64,000 nucleotides of DNA from Prescottella subtropica (GTDB taxonomy: Bacteria; Actinomycetota; Actinomycetes; Mycobacteriales; Mycobacteriaceae). The first letter of the stretch is position 1, and every line of letters begins with the position of its first letter. The notes beneath the pieces are model-generated. The model worked only from the letters and a program-made list of their open reading frames with translations. It had not been told where the DNA came from and searched no databases. Location of the stretch: contig NZ_SKCH01000001.1 of the NCBI RefSeq assembly GCF_005434945.1, forward strand, positions 1 through 64,000. The letters run 5' to 3'. A program made the position numbers and the translations under genes. This document shows positions 9,092 to 20,069 of the stretch, in pieces.

Positions 9092-12000
9092 GTGCCCGAC
9101 GTAGTGACAGCCCCCGCGCCCGGTCCCGAAGCCAGCGCTCCACCCCCGGCTTCGCCGACCCGTGACACGGACGTCCGCCGAGCGCGACTGATCGCCGTCG
9201 TCACCGGCCTCGTCGGGGTCCTACTGGCGCTGGCCACCCCGTTCCTACCGGTCACCCAGACCGCCGCGACCGTGTCGTGGCCGCAGAACGGCGCCGTCAC
9301 CGACATCGAAGCACCCCTGATGTCGCAGGTGCCGGTGTCCCTGAAGGCGACCATCCCGTGCCGCGCCGTCACCGAACTCCCCGACACCGGCGGCATCCTG
9401 CTGTCCACCGCACCGGCGCAGGGCGAGAAGGCCGCCGTCAACGCGATGTTCGTGCGCGTGTCACAGGACACCGTCGACGTGCTCAACCGCAACGTCATCG
9501 TCGCCTCCGCCCCCCGCAGCGACGTCGAATCCGGACAGTGCCGCGAAATCGCGATCGCCTCCGACGTCACCGGCACCACCGCCCAGTTCGTCGGCCTCAC
9601 CACCGACTCCGGGGAACCCCTCGTCGGTGAAATGCCGTTCGACTACCGCCCACAGGTCGTCGGCGTCTTCTCCGACCTCACCGGCCGGACCGTCCCCGGC
9701 CTGAACTTCACGATGGACGTCGACTCCCGGTTCTCGTCCACACCCACCCTGATCAAGCTCGTCGCGATGATCGTCGCCGTGCTGTCCACGATCATCTCCC
9801 TCGTCGCACTGCACCGACTCGACAGCGTCGACGGCCGCCACGCCCGCCGCTTCCTGCCCGCCCGCTGGTGGAAGTTCACCGGCGTCGACGCGGTCGTCGT
9901 CGGCACCCTCGTCGGCTGGCACTTCTTCGGCGCCAACACCTCCGACGACGGCTACCTCCTCACCATGGCCCGCGCATCCGAACACGCCGGCTACATGGCC
10001 AACTACTTCCGCTGGTTCGGCGTCCCCGAAGCCCCCTTCGGCTGGTACTACGACGTCCTCGCCGCCATGGCGAAGATCTCCACCGCCAGCCCCTGGATGC
10101 GCCTGCCCGCCCTGATCGCCGCCGTCGTGTGCTGGATGGTGATCAGCCGCGAAGTCGTGCCGCGCCTCGGCCGCGCCGTCCGCACCAACACCGTCGCCCT
10201 GTGGACCGGCGGCCTCGTGTTCCTCGCCTTCTGGCTGCCCTACAACAACGGCCTGCGCCCCGAACCGATCGTCGCCGTCGGCGCCCTGCTGACCTGGTGC
10301 TCCATCGAACGGGCCATCGCCACCGGACGCCTGCTGCCCGCCGCGGTCGCCGCACTCGTCGGCGCCTTCACCCTCGCCGCCGCCCCCACCGGCCTCATGT
10401 GCGTCGCCGCACTGCTCGCCGGGGTGCGCCCGCTGACCCGCCTCATCGTCCGCCGCCGCCAGCACATCGGCACCCTGTCGCAACTACTGCCGCTCGCCGC
10501 GGCCGGCACCCTCGTCCTCACCGTCGTCTTCGCCGACCAAACCTGGGCCGCCGTCATGGAAGCCACCCGCGTCCGCACCATCATCGGACCCAGCCTCGAA
10601 TGGTTCCAGGACTACCAGCGCTACTACTTCCTGTTCGTCCAGACCACCGACGGCTCACTGGCCCGCCGCTTCGCGTTCCTGACCCTGCTGCTGTGCCTGT
10701 TCACGACCCTGTTCGTGTTCCTGCGCCGCAAGCGGATCCCCGGCATCGCCGCCGGACCGTCCTGGCGGCTCATGGGCATCGTGTTCGGCACCATCTTCTT
10801 CATGATGTTCAACCCCACCAAGTGGACCCACCACTTCGGGGCCTACGCGGGCATCGCCGGATCCCTGGCCGCACTCACCGCCGTCGTCGTCTCCGCCAGC
10901 GCCCTACGATCGCGACGCAACCGGACCGTGTTCCTCGCCGGACTGCTGTTCGTGCTCGCACTGTCGTTCTCCGGCATCAACGGCTACTGGTACGTCTCCG
11001 CGTACGGCGTCCCCTGGTTCGACAAGACCGTCCAATTCGACGGCCGCGAATCCAGCACCCTGTTCCTCGTCCTCTTCGGACTGTCCATCGCCCTCGTCGC
11101 CTGGCAGTACCTGCGCGAAGGCTACGCGCCGCCACCCGAAAAAGCATCCAGCCCCAAGGGTCGCCGCATCCGTAAATTCGCGGCCGCACCCCTGACCGTC
11201 GTCGCCGGCATCATGGTGCTGTTCGAAGTGACATCCATGCTCAAGGGCGCCGTCTCCCAATACCCCGCGTACTCGCTGGCCCGCTCCAACATCGACGCCG
11301 TCGCCGGACGCACCTGCGGACTCGCCGACGACGTCCTCGTCGAAGAAGACCCCAACGCCGGCGCCCTCACCCCCGTCGCCGACCCGAACAACCCCCTCGC
11401 CGACCCCGCCGACCCGCTCGCCGGCAGCAAACCCGTCGGCTTCACCCCGAACGGCGTCCCCGCCGACCTCACCGCCGACTTCGTCGAAGTCAAAGCCGGC
11501 ATGGGCAACACCGACAGCCAGAGCATCGGCGGCAACTTCCAGACCGGCGCCGGCGCCGGCACCACCGGCGGCATCGGCACCCAAGGCATCAACGGCAGCA
11601 CCGTCAAACTGCCCTACGGACTCGACCCCGCCCGCACCCCCGTCCTCGGCTCCTACCAGGACGGCATCCAACAACCCGCGGCCGTCGTCTCCAGCTGGTA
11701 CGCACTCCCCGACCGCAGCGACGACACACCCCTCGTCGTCGTCTCCGCCGCCGGACGCATCCACTCCGTCGACCAGATCACCGGACAGACCAACTACGGC
11801 CAGAACCTCACCCTCGAATACGGCAAACGTCTCCCCGACGGCACCGTCGAACTCCAGGGTGCCTACCAACCCCACGACATCGGCCCCGCACCCTCCTGGC
11901 GTAACCTGCGCATCCCCCTCGACGCCCTCCCCACAGACACCGACGTCATCCGCATCAACGCCAGCGACCCCAACCTCACCGGCGACCAATGGCTCGCCTT

Positions 12001-12415
12001 CACCCCGCCGCGCGTCCCCACCCTGCACTCGTTGAGCGACGTCGTCGGCACCGAACACCCCGTCCTCCTCGACTGGGCCGTCGGCCTCCAATTCCCCTGC
12101 CAACGCCCCTTCGACCACCGCTACGGCATCGCCGAAATGCCCGAATACCGGATCCTCCCCGACCGCCCCCTCGCCGTCAGCTCCACCGACACCTGGCAAT
12201 CCCTCGAAAACGGCGGACCCCTCGGCTGGACCGAAATGCTCGCCGGCGCCACCGCCATCCCCACCTACCTGAAAAACAACTGGGCCCGCGACTGGGGCAG
12301 CCTCGAACGCTACGACCGCTGGTACCCCCACGCCCGCCCCGCCCACATCGACACCACCGAAATCACCCGAAGCGGACTCTGGTCGCCCGGCACCATGCGC
12401 GTCTACGAACCGTAG
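9092..12415 (+). CDS. emb: Arabinosyltransferase, EmbA/B/C family (copy 2)
   Basis: A 1107-residue paralogue of the preceding gene with the same architecture: first helix at about residues 31-53, extracytoplasmic domain, GT-C core with SDDGYLLTMAR (D285/D286), and a C-terminal sugar-binding-type region ending in the conserved ITRSGLWSPG segment. The two copies are similar along their whole length, so they arose by tandem duplication and may act as a heterodimer like mycobacterial EmbA-EmbB or EmbC-EmbC. The Asp/Pro-rich stretch NPLADPADPLAG (about residues 769-780) is missing from copy 1. The EmbB Met306 equivalent is present (M292). GTG 9092 follows a leaderless -10 box. Downstream is palindrome copy 1, not another emb gene; M. 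tuberculosis has three. Confidence 0.95.
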   Translation: MPDVVTAPAPGPEASAPPPASPTRDTDVRRARLIAVVTGLVGVLLALATPFLPVTQTAATVSWPQNGAVTDIEAPLMSQVPVSLKATIPCRAVTELPDTGGILLSTAPAQGEKAAVNAMFVRVSQDTVDVLNRNVIVASAPRSDVESGQCREIAIASDVTGTTAQFVGLTTDSGEPLVGEMPFDYRPQVVGVFSDLTGRTVPGLNFTMDVDSRFSSTPTLIKLVAMIVAVLSTIISLVALHRLDSVDGRHARRFLPARWWKFTGVDAVVVGTLVGWHFFGANTSDDGYLLTMARASEHAGYMANYFRWFGVPEAPFGWYYDVLAAMAKISTASPWMRLPALIAAVVCWMVISREVVPRLGRAVRTNTVALWTGGLVFLAFWLPYNNGLRPEPIVAVGALLTWCSIERAIATGRLLPAAVAALVGAFTLAAAPTGLMCVAALLAGVRPLTRLIVRRRQHIGTLSQLLPLAAAGTLVLTVVFADQTWAAVMEATRVRTIIGPSLEWFQDYQRYYFLFVQTTDGSLARRFAFLTLLLCLFTTLFVFLRRKRIPGIAAGPSWRLMGIVFGTIFFMMFNPTKWTHHFGAYAGIAGSLAALTAVVVSASALRSRRNRTVFLAGLLFVLALSFSGINGYWYVSAYGVPWFDKTVQFDGRESSTLFLVLFGLSIALVAWQYLREGYAPPPEKASSPKGRRIRKFAAAPLTVVAGIMVLFEVTSMLKGAVSQYPAYSLARSNIDAVAGRTCGLADDVLVEEDPNAGALTPVADPNNPLADPADPLAGSKPVGFTPNGVPADLTADFVEVKAGMGNTDSQSIGGNFQTGAGAGTTGGIGTQGINGSTVKLPYGLDPARTPVLGSYQDGIQQPAAVVSSWYALPDRSDDTPLVVVSAAGRIHSVDQITGQTNYGQNLTLEYGKRLPDGTVELQGAYQPHDIGPAPSWRNLRIPLDALPTDTDVIRINASDPNLTGDQWLAFTPPRVPTLHSLSDVVGTEHPVLLDWAVGLQFPCQRPFDHRYGIAEMPEYRILPDRPLAVSSTDTWQSLENGGPLGWTEMLAGATAIPTYLKNNWARDWGSLERYDRWYPHARPAHIDTTEITRSGLWSPGTMRVYEP

Positions 12416-12431
12416 ATCGCGTCCTCTTTTC

Positions 12432-12482
12432 AGCTGAAGGGTCCCTTTGTTCGCCTGGAGCACACAAAGGGACCCTTCAGCT
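12432..12482. repeat. Repeated palindromic element, copy 1
   Basis: Perfect inverted repeat with 19-bp arms (12432-12450 and 12464-12482) around a 13-nt loop; the arm contains AGCTGAAGGGTCCCTTTGT. The same element occurs at 13545-13591 and 51164-51216. This copy is in the opposite orientation: the TTTTCAG flank is on its left, while copies 2 and 3 have CTGAAAA on their right. It lies between the second emb gene and the AbiEi-like gene. Confidence 0.85.
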
Positions 12483-12562
12483 TGTTTATCCACAGCTGTT
12501 CGTTCATCCACAGAGAAACTCGCGGGCAGCCTTCTCCGGCGTTCTCCGGGCCGACCGGCCAG

Positions 12563-12568
12563 CATGAT
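12563..12568 (+). promoter_or_regulatory. Possible -10 box for AbiEi-like gene
   Basis: CATGAT followed by 6 nt and the ATG at 12575. It is a weaker match than the others in the window because the first base is C. Confidence 0.35.
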
Positions 12569-12574
12569 GACGCC

Positions 12575-13642
12575 ATGGGGATCCGGTACTGGAACATGAG
12601 CATCGACGAGCTTCGGCAACTGTCCGTCCACGACATCGTGCGTGTGCGTGACCTACTCGCAACGGGGATATCCGGGTCGTCGATCAGCTTCCGCTGTCGG
12701 CCCGAAGGACCGTGGCAGCGGATTCTGCCCGGACTCGTGCTGCTCCACAACGGGACCCCGACTCAACTGCAGCGACGCACCGCCGCGCTGATCTACTGCG
12801 GTACCGGAGCCATGTTGACGGGCCGGGCGGCCCTCGCCGAACACGGCTATCGCACCTCCGAGCACATCTCCGACGTCCACGTCCTGATCCCTCACACCCG
12901 GCGCGTCCAGTCGACGGGGTACTTGGTCGTGGAACGGACCATCCGACTGCCTCGACCGACGATGCGCGGCAAACTGGCATGCAGTCCGCTGTCCCGCGCG
13001 GTCCTCGATGCAGCCCGCCGATGCACCACCACTCCAGCGGCACGCGCCCTGATCGCCGAGGTCGTGCAGCGCGGCGACACCACGCCGGCGATCCTCGCCC
13101 GCGAACTCGAAGCAGGCAGCAACCGTGGGTCCGGGCTTCCGCGCAAGATTCTGAAAGAAGTCAGCGCCGGCGTCCGCTCCGTCGCCGAGTCCGACGCTCG
13201 TGCGCTCTGGCTCCGCAGCGGCCTGCCGGACATGCACTTCAATCGAGTGATCGAATCCGACGCCGGGGAGTTCATCGCCCAACCCGACGGATGGATCGAC
13301 GACGTCGCCCTCGCCTGGGAGGTGGACTCCCTCGACTGGCATCTCTCCCCCGACGACTACGACGCCACCGTGGCCCGACACGCGCGCATGCAGAGCGCCG
13401 GCATCATCGTCCTGGCGGTGATCCCGCGACAGCTCCGGGACGCACCCGAACGCGCACTGTCCGATCTGCGTGCCCACTACGAACTGGCGCGCTCCCGGCC
13501 GCGGCCACCGGTCCGGATGCGGCCCGAACGGGACACCCCCGACACTGAAGGGACCCTTTGTGCGCTCCAGGCGCACAAAGGGTCCCTTCAGCTGAAAACG
13601 CAGGTCAGAACGGCAGCAGATGATGCTTGCGCGGATTCTTGA
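12575..13642 (+). CDS. AbiEi-like / DUF559-type protein with palindrome-encoded tail
   Basis: A 355-residue protein of the actinobacterial AbiEi-antitoxin-like group. The N-terminal part has the [14 protein letters not shown] and [13 protein letters not shown] segments. The C-terminal part (about residues 225-310) has a Vsr/DUF559-like nuclease fold signature: [17 protein letters not shown]...WH, then [14 protein letters not shown]. The acidic residues in [10 protein letters not shown] could be PD-(D/E)XK-type catalytic residues, which is inference. Homologues are variously called transcriptional regulators, AbiEi antitoxins or DUF559 proteins; no toxin partner lies next to it. The last ~30 codons read through palindrome copy 2, and the stop overlaps the 3' end of convergent accD4 by 38 bp, so the natural C-terminus was probably shorter. 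Palindrome copies bracket the gene. Confidence 0.75.
   Translation: MGIRYWNMSIDELRQLSVHDIVRVRDLLATGISGSSISFRCRPEGPWQRILPGLVLLHNGTPTQLQRRTAALIYCGTGAMLTGRAALAEHGYRTSEHISDVHVLIPHTRRVQSTGYLVVERTIRLPRPTMRGKLACSPLSRAVLDAARRCTTTPAARALIAEVVQRGDTTPAILARELEAGSNRGSGLPRKILKEVSAGVRSVAESDARALWLRSGLPDMHFNRVIESDAGEFIAQPDGWIDDVALAWEVDSLDWHLSPDDYDATVARHARMQSAGIIVLAVIPRQLRDAPERALSDLRAHYELARSRPRPPVRMRPERDTPDTEGTLCALQAHKGSLQLKTQVRTAADDACADS
13545..13591. repeat. Repeated palindromic element, copy 2
   Basis: Perfect inverted repeat with 21-bp arms (13545-13565 and 13571-13591) and a 5-nt loop; the arm begins CTGAAGGGACCCTTTGTGCG. It lies inside the 3' end of the AbiEi-like reading frame, encoding about residues 324-339, and just before the accD4 stop. 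The right flank CTGAAAA matches copy 3. Any U-tract falls on the 5' side of the stem for leftward transcription, so it does not look like a normal intrinsic terminator. Confidence 0.85.
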
Positions 13643-15149
13643 ACACCTTCTTGCCGCGCAGCAGTGTGAGTGCTTTGCGGATTTCGAGGCGGGTCGTGGA
13701 CGGTTCGATGACGGCGTCGATGTAGCCGCGCTCGGCGGCGATGTACGGCGTCGCGACGTGCTCGTTGTAGTAGTTGACGAGCTGTGCGCGCAGGGCGGGT
13801 GCGCCGTCCCCGGCGGCTTCGAGCTGCCGGCGGCCGATGATGTTGACGGCGCCCTCGGCGCCCATCACGGCGATGCGAGCGGTGGGCCACGCGAAGTTGA
13901 CGTCGGCACCGAGTTGCTTGGAGCCCATGACTGCGTAGCCGCCGCCGTACGACTTGCGGACCACGACGGTCACCTTGGGCACCGACGCCTCGACGTACGA
14001 GAACAGGAAGCGGCCGCCGCGTTTGATGACGCCCACCTTTTCCTGTTCGACACCGACGAGGAAGCCGGGGGTGTCGACGACGAACACCAGCGGGATGTCG
14101 TAGGCGTTGCACACCCGCACGAAGTGCGCGGCCTTGTCCGATGCGTCGGCGTCGAGTGCACCCGACAGGTGCATCGGCTGGTTCGCGACCACACCGACCG
14201 GGCGGCCGTCGACGCGGGCGTAACCGGTGATGACATTCTGCGCGGATTCGGCGCGGACCTCGAGGAATTCGCCGTCGTCGAAGATCTTGATGAGGATGTC
14301 GTGCATGTCGTAGCCGGCGTTGTCGGCGTCGGGCATGAACGAGTCCAGCTCGAGGTCGTCGGGGGTGGTCTCCGGTTCGAGGCCCGGGTTGACGATCGGG
14401 GGCTGCTCGGTGCAGCTCGACGGCATGTAGCTCAGGTACTGGCGGGCGTACTCGAATGCGGCCTTCTCATCGGCGGCGACGTGGTGGATGTTGCCGTACT
14501 GTGCCTGGTTGCGGGCGCCACCGAGCTCGTCGAGACTGACGTCCTCACCGGTGACGGACTTGATGACGTCCGGGCCGGTGACGAACATGTACGACTCTTC
14601 GGTCGCGATCACGATGTCGGTGTTGATCGGCGCGTACACGGCACCGCCGGCGCACTTGCCGAGGATGATCGAGATCTGCGGGCACATGCCCGACAGCGGC
14701 TCCTGCCGCTTACCCATCTCCGCATACCAGGCGAGCGAGGTGACGGCGTCCTGGATGCGGGCGCCGGCGGACTCGTTGATACCGACGACCGGGCAGCCGA
14801 TCTTGATGGCGAAGTCCATGACGGCCGCGACCTTGCGGCCGAAGATCTCGCCCGCAGCGCCGCCGAACACGGTCTGGTCGTGTGCAAACACCGCAACCGG
14901 GCGGCCGTCGACCAGTCCGTGACCGGTGACGACGCCGTCCCCGTACGGGTTGGACGCGTCACCGGGCTGCCGGGCGAGCTGCCCGAGTTCGACGAACGTG
15001 CCCGGGTCGAGCAGCATGTCGATCCGCTCCCGCGGCGTCGGCAGGCCCTTGTCCTTGCGCTTCTGGATCGCCTTCGGGTTGCCCGGGGCCTTCGACTGCT
15101 CGAGCTTCTCGTACAGTTCCGCAAGCTTGGCTGCGGTGGTGGTGCTCAC
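13605..15149 (-). CDS. accD4: Acyl-CoA carboxylase beta subunit AccD4
   Basis: A 514-residue carboxyltransferase subunit. In mycolate synthesis AccD4, with AccA3 and AccD5, carboxylates the long acyl-CoA that Pks13 uses as the alpha branch. The N- and C-terminal crotonase-like halves are intact, with the oxyanion-forming glycine patches at [14 protein letters not shown] and [11 protein letters not shown] in the first half and [13 protein letters not shown] and [11 protein letters not shown] in the second. Length is as expected. The GTG at 15149 follows the pks13 stop with no gap (TGA then GTG), so the two are translationally coupled at the end of the fadD32-pks13-accD4 operon. The 3' end overlaps a convergent gene by 38 bp. 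The biotin-bearing alpha subunit is not in this window. Confidence 0.95.
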   Translation of the reverse strand: MSTTTAAKLAELYEKLEQSKAPGNPKAIQKRKDKGLPTPRERIDMLLDPGTFVELGQLARQPGDASNPYGDGVVTGHGLVDGRPVAVFAHDQTVFGGAAGEIFGRKVAAVMDFAIKIGCPVVGINESAGARIQDAVTSLAWYAEMGKRQEPLSGMCPQISIILGKCAGGAVYAPINTDIVIATEESYMFVTGPDVIKSVTGEDVSLDELGGARNQAQYGNIHHVAADEKAAFEYARQYLSYMPSSCTEQPPIVNPGLEPETTPDDLELDSFMPDADNAGYDMHDILIKIFDDGEFLEVRAESAQNVITGYARVDGRPVGVVANQPMHLSGALDADASDKAAHFVRVCNAYDIPLVFVVDTPGFLVGVEQEKVGVIKRGGRFLFSYVEASVPKVTVVVRKSYGGGYAVMGSKQLGADVNFAWPTARIAVMGAEGAVNIIGRRQLEAAGDGAPALRAQLVNYYNEHVATPYIAAERGYIDAVIEPSTTRLEIRKALTLLRGKKVFKNPRKHHLLPF

Positions 15150-18100
15150 TCAGTTGCTCCGCTTCTCGATCTCGGCGAGCTTGTCGGACAGATCCGCGCC
15201 GACCTTGCCGATGTACGGTTCGTCGACGATCTGGATGTGGTCGCCGCCGATGTAGACGACCTCCAGGTTCTTCGCCGACTCGCCCCAGCCGCCGTCCGGC
15301 TGACGCGTCCCGAACGAGGGCTCGAGATTGATCGCGTCCTCGTGGTAGGTGTCCGCCATGTACAGCACGACGTTGCCGTCGTACGGCTGCAGGTCCGCTG
15401 TCTGGATGGCGCGGTTGTCGAGCCACGACGTGCGCTGGTGCTCGATGATGCCGCCGGGGATCTGCGCGCCGCTGAACTTGAGCAGATCCATCAACAGCTG
15501 GATCTGTTCCTCGTCGCTGCCGGCCTGCGCCAGCAGGTCGAGCGGCAGGGGTGCGTCGACGCCGTACGTCTTCTTCGCGAACTTCGCGTACCGGTCCCAG
15601 CGGGCCCGGATCTCGTCGGGGGTGTCCTCGACCTTCTCACCGGCCATGACGGTGTCGATGAGGCCGACGATCCGGACGTCGGCACCCTGGTCGTGGAGCT
15701 GGCGGGCTACCGCGTAGGCGAGGACGCCACCGAGGGACCAGCCGGCCAGCACGTACGGGCCGTCGCCCTGGATCTCACGCAGCAACGGCACGTAGGCGGC
15801 GGCACGCTCGTCGATCGGGCCCTCGACCCGCTCGAGACCGTACATCGGGGTGTGCGCGGGCAGCCGCTTGAGCAGCGGCTCGTACGCGACCGTGGATCCG
15901 CCGGCCGGATGGAACACGAACACCGGGACGGCGTCGGATCCCTCGGGGCGGGGGCGCAGCGTGCGGACCAGGCCGTCGATCTTGAGCCCGTCCTCGAGGT
16001 GCTGCCGCACCGTCTCGGCGAGCTGCTCGATGGTGCCGGCGCCGCGCACCTCGTCGACGGTGACCTCGCCGCCCGCCCGCTCGGTGAGCCGGGCCGCCAG
16101 CTTCGCGACGGTCTCGTCGTCGACGGCCGGCAGGGCCCCGAAGATGCCCTTCGCCGACTTGCCGGTCACCACCGCCCACGACGCGAACGTCAGGCGTTCG
16201 GCGGCGTCACGCGGCGGGACGTCGATCTCCCCGGTCGCCGCCGGAACGTCGGCAGGCTCGGTGGACTCCGGAAGCTCCGGGGCCGACACCGTCTCACCGG
16301 CGTCCTTCTCGGCCTGCTGCTGCTCTGCGAGCGCCTCGACCTCGTCACGGTTCTCCACCGCGTACCGCAGGTACTTGGCGACGTCGTGCAGGCTCGCGTC
16401 CTTGACGGCGGCCAACTGCAGCTGCGGGATGTCGAACTCGTACTCGACGCGGTTCTTGATCCGGACGGCCATCAGCGAGTCCAGGCCCAGCTCGATCAGC
16501 GGGATCTCACCCGGCAGATCCTCGGGTGCGTACCCCATCGACTCGGCGACGATGAGCGTCAGCCGGTCGTCGAGGGTCTGCGAGCTCTCCGGATCCCAGC
16601 GGTCCCCAAAGGACTCGACGGTCTCGGTCGCGATCTCGTCGGAGACGCTCGGCTGCGCGGCAGCGGCGAGCACCGGTTCGGGCAGCACCTCACCCGACGA
16701 CACGACGGCGTCGAGCAGCAGCGTGAATCCGGCGGTCGTCTTGGCGTGCACCTGCACCGACGCCCCACCCAGATGCGGGACGAGGGTAGTGGTCAGGGTG
16801 CCGGACGCCGGAACCTCACCGTGTGCGACGGCACCGGTCAGCGCGACGTCCGCGAACAGCTGGGATGCGGCCGCGACGACGAGCGCGTTCGGATCGGTGA
16901 CGGCGGACGCCTGCACCTCCCACGCGTGCCGGCCGTCGGGCAGTGCGACGTGCGCGCCCGGCACCCGGGTGTTGCCGGACGACGACACCCGCGCGTCGAT
17001 CCAGTGCCGCTTGCGCAGGAACGCGGTGCGCGGCAGATCGGCGAACGTCCCGGCGGGCAGCAGCGACGGCAGGTCGACGGCGTGCCCGTGGACGTACAGC
17101 TGCGCGAGGGCGGTGAGCACACCGAGCGGCTCGTCCTCCTTGCGCTTGAGGGTCTGGATCAGCTGGACGTCGGCGACACCGGCGTCCCACGCGGTCGCGG
17201 CGACGGACATGAGGGTGACCGGGTTGGGGGCGAGTTCGACGAACGTGGTGTGACCGGCGTCGATGGCACCGCGCACCCCGTTGGTGAAGTAGACGCTGTG
17301 CCGCAGGCCCTTGGTCCAGTACTCGACCGGGTGGACGGGGGCGTGCCCGGCCGGGTAGAAGGTGTCCTGGTCGACGGACGAGTAGAGGCCGACGGTCAGC
17401 GGATGCGGTTCGATGCCGGCCAGCTCGGCGGCCAGTTCCCCGAGCAGCGGGTCGACCTGCGACGTGTGGCTCGCGCCCTTGGTCTTGAGGACCCGGGCCA
17501 GTTTCTCCTCGGCCTCGGCGCGCGCGACGATCGCGTTGACCTCGGGCTCGGGGCCGCCGATGACGGTGTGGGTGGGGGCCGCGTAGACGCACACCTCGAG
17601 GTGCGGGAAGTCCGGCAGGACGTTCTCGATCTCGGCGGCGCTGTATTCGACGAGCGCCATGAGACGGATGTCGTCGCCCTCGAGCAGGCCCTCGGCCTCG
17701 CCCATGAGCCGCGAGCGGGAGCAGATGACGCGGACGGCGTCCTCGAGCGACAGACCACCGGCGACGTACGCGGCCGCGGCCTCCCCCATCGAGTGCCCGA
17801 CCAGCGCGGACGCGTCGGCACCGTGGTGCCGCAGCGTCTGCGCGAGCGCCACCTGGATGGTGAAGATGCCGACCTGCGACGTCTCGACGTCGTAGTCGAG
17901 TGCGTCGTCGAGGAACTTCTCCCGCATGGAGTAGCCGGCCTCGTCCTCGATCAGCGCGTCGATCTCGTCGACGGCGGCCGCGAACACCGGGTTCTCCAGG
18001 TACAGCTGCTTGGCCATCTTGCGGTGCTGCGACCCGTAGCCCGAGAACACCCACACCGGGCCCTTCGTGGCGGGCGCGTCGGCGGTGAGGACGCCGGGGG

Positions 18101-20039
18101 CCGGCTTACCGGCGGCGACGGCGCGCAGACCCGTGACGGCCTCCGCATGATCCTTGGCGACGACGACGGCGCGGGAGCGGCCGTGGTTGCGCTTGGCGAG
18201 GGTGCGGGCGACGTCGGCGAGCGGCGTGCGGCTGCCCGCCTCGGTCTCGAGCCAGTTCGCCAGGTCCTCGGCGGCCCGGCGGCGACGCGACGGCATCGAC
18301 GCCGACACCGGCAGCAGCACCGCGGTGGGCGCCGTCGATTCGTCGAGTCCGACGGAGTCGGCGGCCTCGGTGAGCATCCGCTCGGCCTCGGCCTCGATCG
18401 TGGTGGTCTCGTGGTCGAGGTCCGCCGGAACATCCGCCGACACCGGGGTCTTCACATACTCGCGGACGACGATGTGCGCGTTGGTGCCGCCGAAACCGAA
18501 TCCGGAGACGCCCGCGACGGCCGTGCCGGTGTAGCGCGGCCACGCCGTCGGCTCCGCAGTGACCTGCAGGTGCGCCGTGTCGAACGGGATGTACGGGTTG
18601 GGGCCCGCGTAGTTGAGGGACGCCGGGATGACGTCCTCCTGCATCGCGAGGACGACCTTGATGAGGCCCGCGGCGCCCGCGGCGGCCTCGAGATGCCCGA
18701 AGTTGGTCTTCGCGGAACCGAGCAGTGCCGGCTTCTCGGCGTCCCGGCCGCGGCCCACGACGCGACCGAGGGCGTCCGCCTCGATCGGGTCGCCGAGGAT
18801 CGTGCCGGTGCCGTGCGCCTCGATGTAGTCGACACCGGACGGGGCGATGCCCGCGTCCCGGTAGGCGTGACGGAGGCAGTCGGCCTGCGCGTCCGGGTTG
18901 GGGGCGAGCAGGCCGTTGGAGCGACCGTCCTGGTTGACGGCGGATCCGGCGACGACCGCGAGGATCGTGTCGCCGTCCCGTTCGGCGTCCTCGAGACGCT
19001 TGAGGACGACGACACCGCCGCCCTCGGCGCGGACGATGCCGCTCGCATCCGACGAGAACGCCTTGATCTTGCCGTCCGCGGTGAGGACACCGCCCTCGTC
19101 GAACCCGAGGGTCGCGGGCGGCGCGAGGAGCATGTTGATGCCACCGGCGAGCGCGATCTCCGACTCGCCCGACCGCAGGCTGCGGACCGCCTGATGGACC
19201 GCGACGAGCGACGACGAGCACGCCGTGTCCAGAGCGATCGACGGGCCGCGGAAGTCGTAGAAGTACGAGACGCGGTTCGCGACGATCGCCGTGGACGTAC
19301 CGGTCAACGCGTACGGGTGCGCCGACGCCGGATCGCTCACCGCGAGCAACTGGTAGTCGTTGGCCGACGAGCCGAGGAAGACACCGACGTTCCGGCCCTT
19401 GAGCTCGTTGGCCGGGATGTGCGCATGCTCGAGCGCCTCCCAGGCCAGTTCGAGAGCGAGCCGCTGCTGCGGGTCGACGTTCTGCACCTCGAGCGGCGAC
19501 ATCGCGAAGAACTCGGCATCGAACCCGGCCACGTCGTCGAGGTAGCCGCCCTTGGTGGCGGCCTTCTCGACGGCCGCCGCCACGTACGGGTCGGCGGTGA
19601 ACTCGGTCCAACGGTCCTCGGGCAGGTCGGTGACCGCGTCCCGGCCCTCGATGAGCAGCCGCCACATCTCCTGCGGCGTGTGGCCCGTGCCCGGGAACCG
19701 GGATGCCACACCGACGATCGCGATGTCGTGCGACTGCCCCGCGGGAACACCACCGGCGTAGTACGCATCTGTGTCCTCGGGGACGTCCGGCTCACCCTCG
19801 ATGATCCGGGTGGCCAGCGACGCGATGGTCGGATGCTGGTACGCGACCGTGGCCGCGAGCGTGATGCCCACCAGATCCTCGATCTCACCCGACAACGCGA
19901 CCGCGTCGCGGGAGGAGAGACCGAACTCCTCCATCGGCCGGTCGTCGGATATCGCCGACACCGGTTGCCCGGTGGCCTCCGCGATCCAGTTGCGCAGCCA
20001 TTCGCGCAGCTGCGCGACCGTCATCTCGTGTTCAGCCAT
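15150..20039 (-). CDS. pks13: Polyketide synthase Pks13 (mycolic acid condensase)
   Basis: A 1629-residue modular synthase that condenses the meromycolyl chain with the carboxylated alpha chain, giving the mycolate precursor. Domains in order: N-terminal ACP (attachment Ser in EFGLSS, about residue 42); ketosynthase (Cys274 in DTACSSS, His409 in EAHGTGT, His449 in KTNFGHL); acyltransferase (Ser750 in GHSMGE); second ACP (Ser1188 in LGLDSL); C-terminal thioesterase (Ser1435 in GWSLGG). This ACP-KS-AT-ACP-TE order is diagnostic. It is somewhat shorter than the 1,733-residue M. tuberculosis protein. A TTG precedes the ATG at 20039; I take the ATG. It lies 30 bp after fadD32 and directly abuts accD4. 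Confidence 0.97.
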   Translation of the reverse strand: MAEHEMTVAQLREWLRNWIAEATGQPVSAISDDRPMEEFGLSSRDAVALSGEIEDLVGITLAATVAYQHPTIASLATRIIEGEPDVPEDTDAYYAGGVPAGQSHDIAIVGVASRFPGTGHTPQEMWRLLIEGRDAVTDLPEDRWTEFTADPYVAAAVEKAATKGGYLDDVAGFDAEFFAMSPLEVQNVDPQQRLALELAWEALEHAHIPANELKGRNVGVFLGSSANDYQLLAVSDPASAHPYALTGTSTAIVANRVSYFYDFRGPSIALDTACSSSLVAVHQAVRSLRSGESEIALAGGINMLLAPPATLGFDEGGVLTADGKIKAFSSDASGIVRAEGGGVVVLKRLEDAERDGDTILAVVAGSAVNQDGRSNGLLAPNPDAQADCLRHAYRDAGIAPSGVDYIEAHGTGTILGDPIEADALGRVVGRGRDAEKPALLGSAKTNFGHLEAAAGAAGLIKVVLAMQEDVIPASLNYAGPNPYIPFDTAHLQVTAEPTAWPRYTGTAVAGVSGFGFGGTNAHIVVREYVKTPVSADVPADLDHETTTIEAEAERMLTEAADSVGLDESTAPTAVLLPVSASMPSRRRRAAEDLANWLETEAGSRTPLADVARTLAKRNHGRSRAVVVAKDHAEAVTGLRAVAAGKPAPGVLTADAPATKGPVWVFSGYGSQHRKMAKQLYLENPVFAAAVDEIDALIEDEAGYSMREKFLDDALDYDVETSQVGIFTIQVALAQTLRHHGADASALVGHSMGEAAAAYVAGGLSLEDAVRVICSRSRLMGEAEGLLEGDDIRLMALVEYSAAEIENVLPDFPHLEVCVYAAPTHTVIGGPEPEVNAIVARAEAEEKLARVLKTKGASHTSQVDPLLGELAAELAGIEPHPLTVGLYSSVDQDTFYPAGHAPVHPVEYWTKGLRHSVYFTNGVRGAIDAGHTTFVELAPNPVTLMSVAATAWDAGVADVQLIQTLKRKEDEPLGVLTALAQLYVHGHAVDLPSLLPAGTFADLPRTAFLRKRHWIDARVSSSGNTRVPGAHVALPDGRHAWEVQASAVTDPNALVVAAASQLFADVALTGAVAHGEVPASGTLTTTLVPHLGGASVQVHAKTTAGFTLLLDAVVSSGEVLPEPVLAAAAQPSVSDEIATETVESFGDRWDPESSQTLDDRLTLIVAESMGYAPEDLPGEIPLIELGLDSLMAVRIKNRVEYEFDIPQLQLAAVKDASLHDVAKYLRYAVENRDEVEALAEQQQAEKDAGETVSAPELPESTEPADVPAATGEIDVPPRDAAERLTFASWAVVTGKSAKGIFGALPAVDDETVAKLAARLTERAGGEVTVDEVRGAGTIEQLAETVRQHLEDGLKIDGLVRTLRPRPEGSDAVPVFVFHPAGGSTVAYEPLLKRLPAHTPMYGLERVEGPIDERAAAYVPLLREIQGDGPYVLAGWSLGGVLAYAVARQLHDQGADVRIVGLIDTVMAGEKVEDTPDEIRARWDRYAKFAKKTYGVDAPLPLDLLAQAGSDEEQIQLLMDLLKFSGAQIPGGIIEHQRTSWLDNRAIQTADLQPYDGNVVLYMADTYHEDAINLEPSFGTRQPDGGWGESAKNLEVVYIGGDHIQIVDEPYIGKVGADLSDKLAEIEKRSN

Positions 20040-20069
20040 CAACTCACCAGGATATCCGTCAGGAAGGGA

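Noticed and set aside
12432-13591. Palindromes as plain intrinsic terminators
   Set aside because: The A/T tract lies 5' of the stem for the direction in which it would form a U-run, and copy 2 is inside a reading frame.
12575-13642. A complete AbiE toxin-antitoxin pair
   Set aside because: No AbiEii-like nucleotidyltransferase gene lies next to the AbiEi-like gene.
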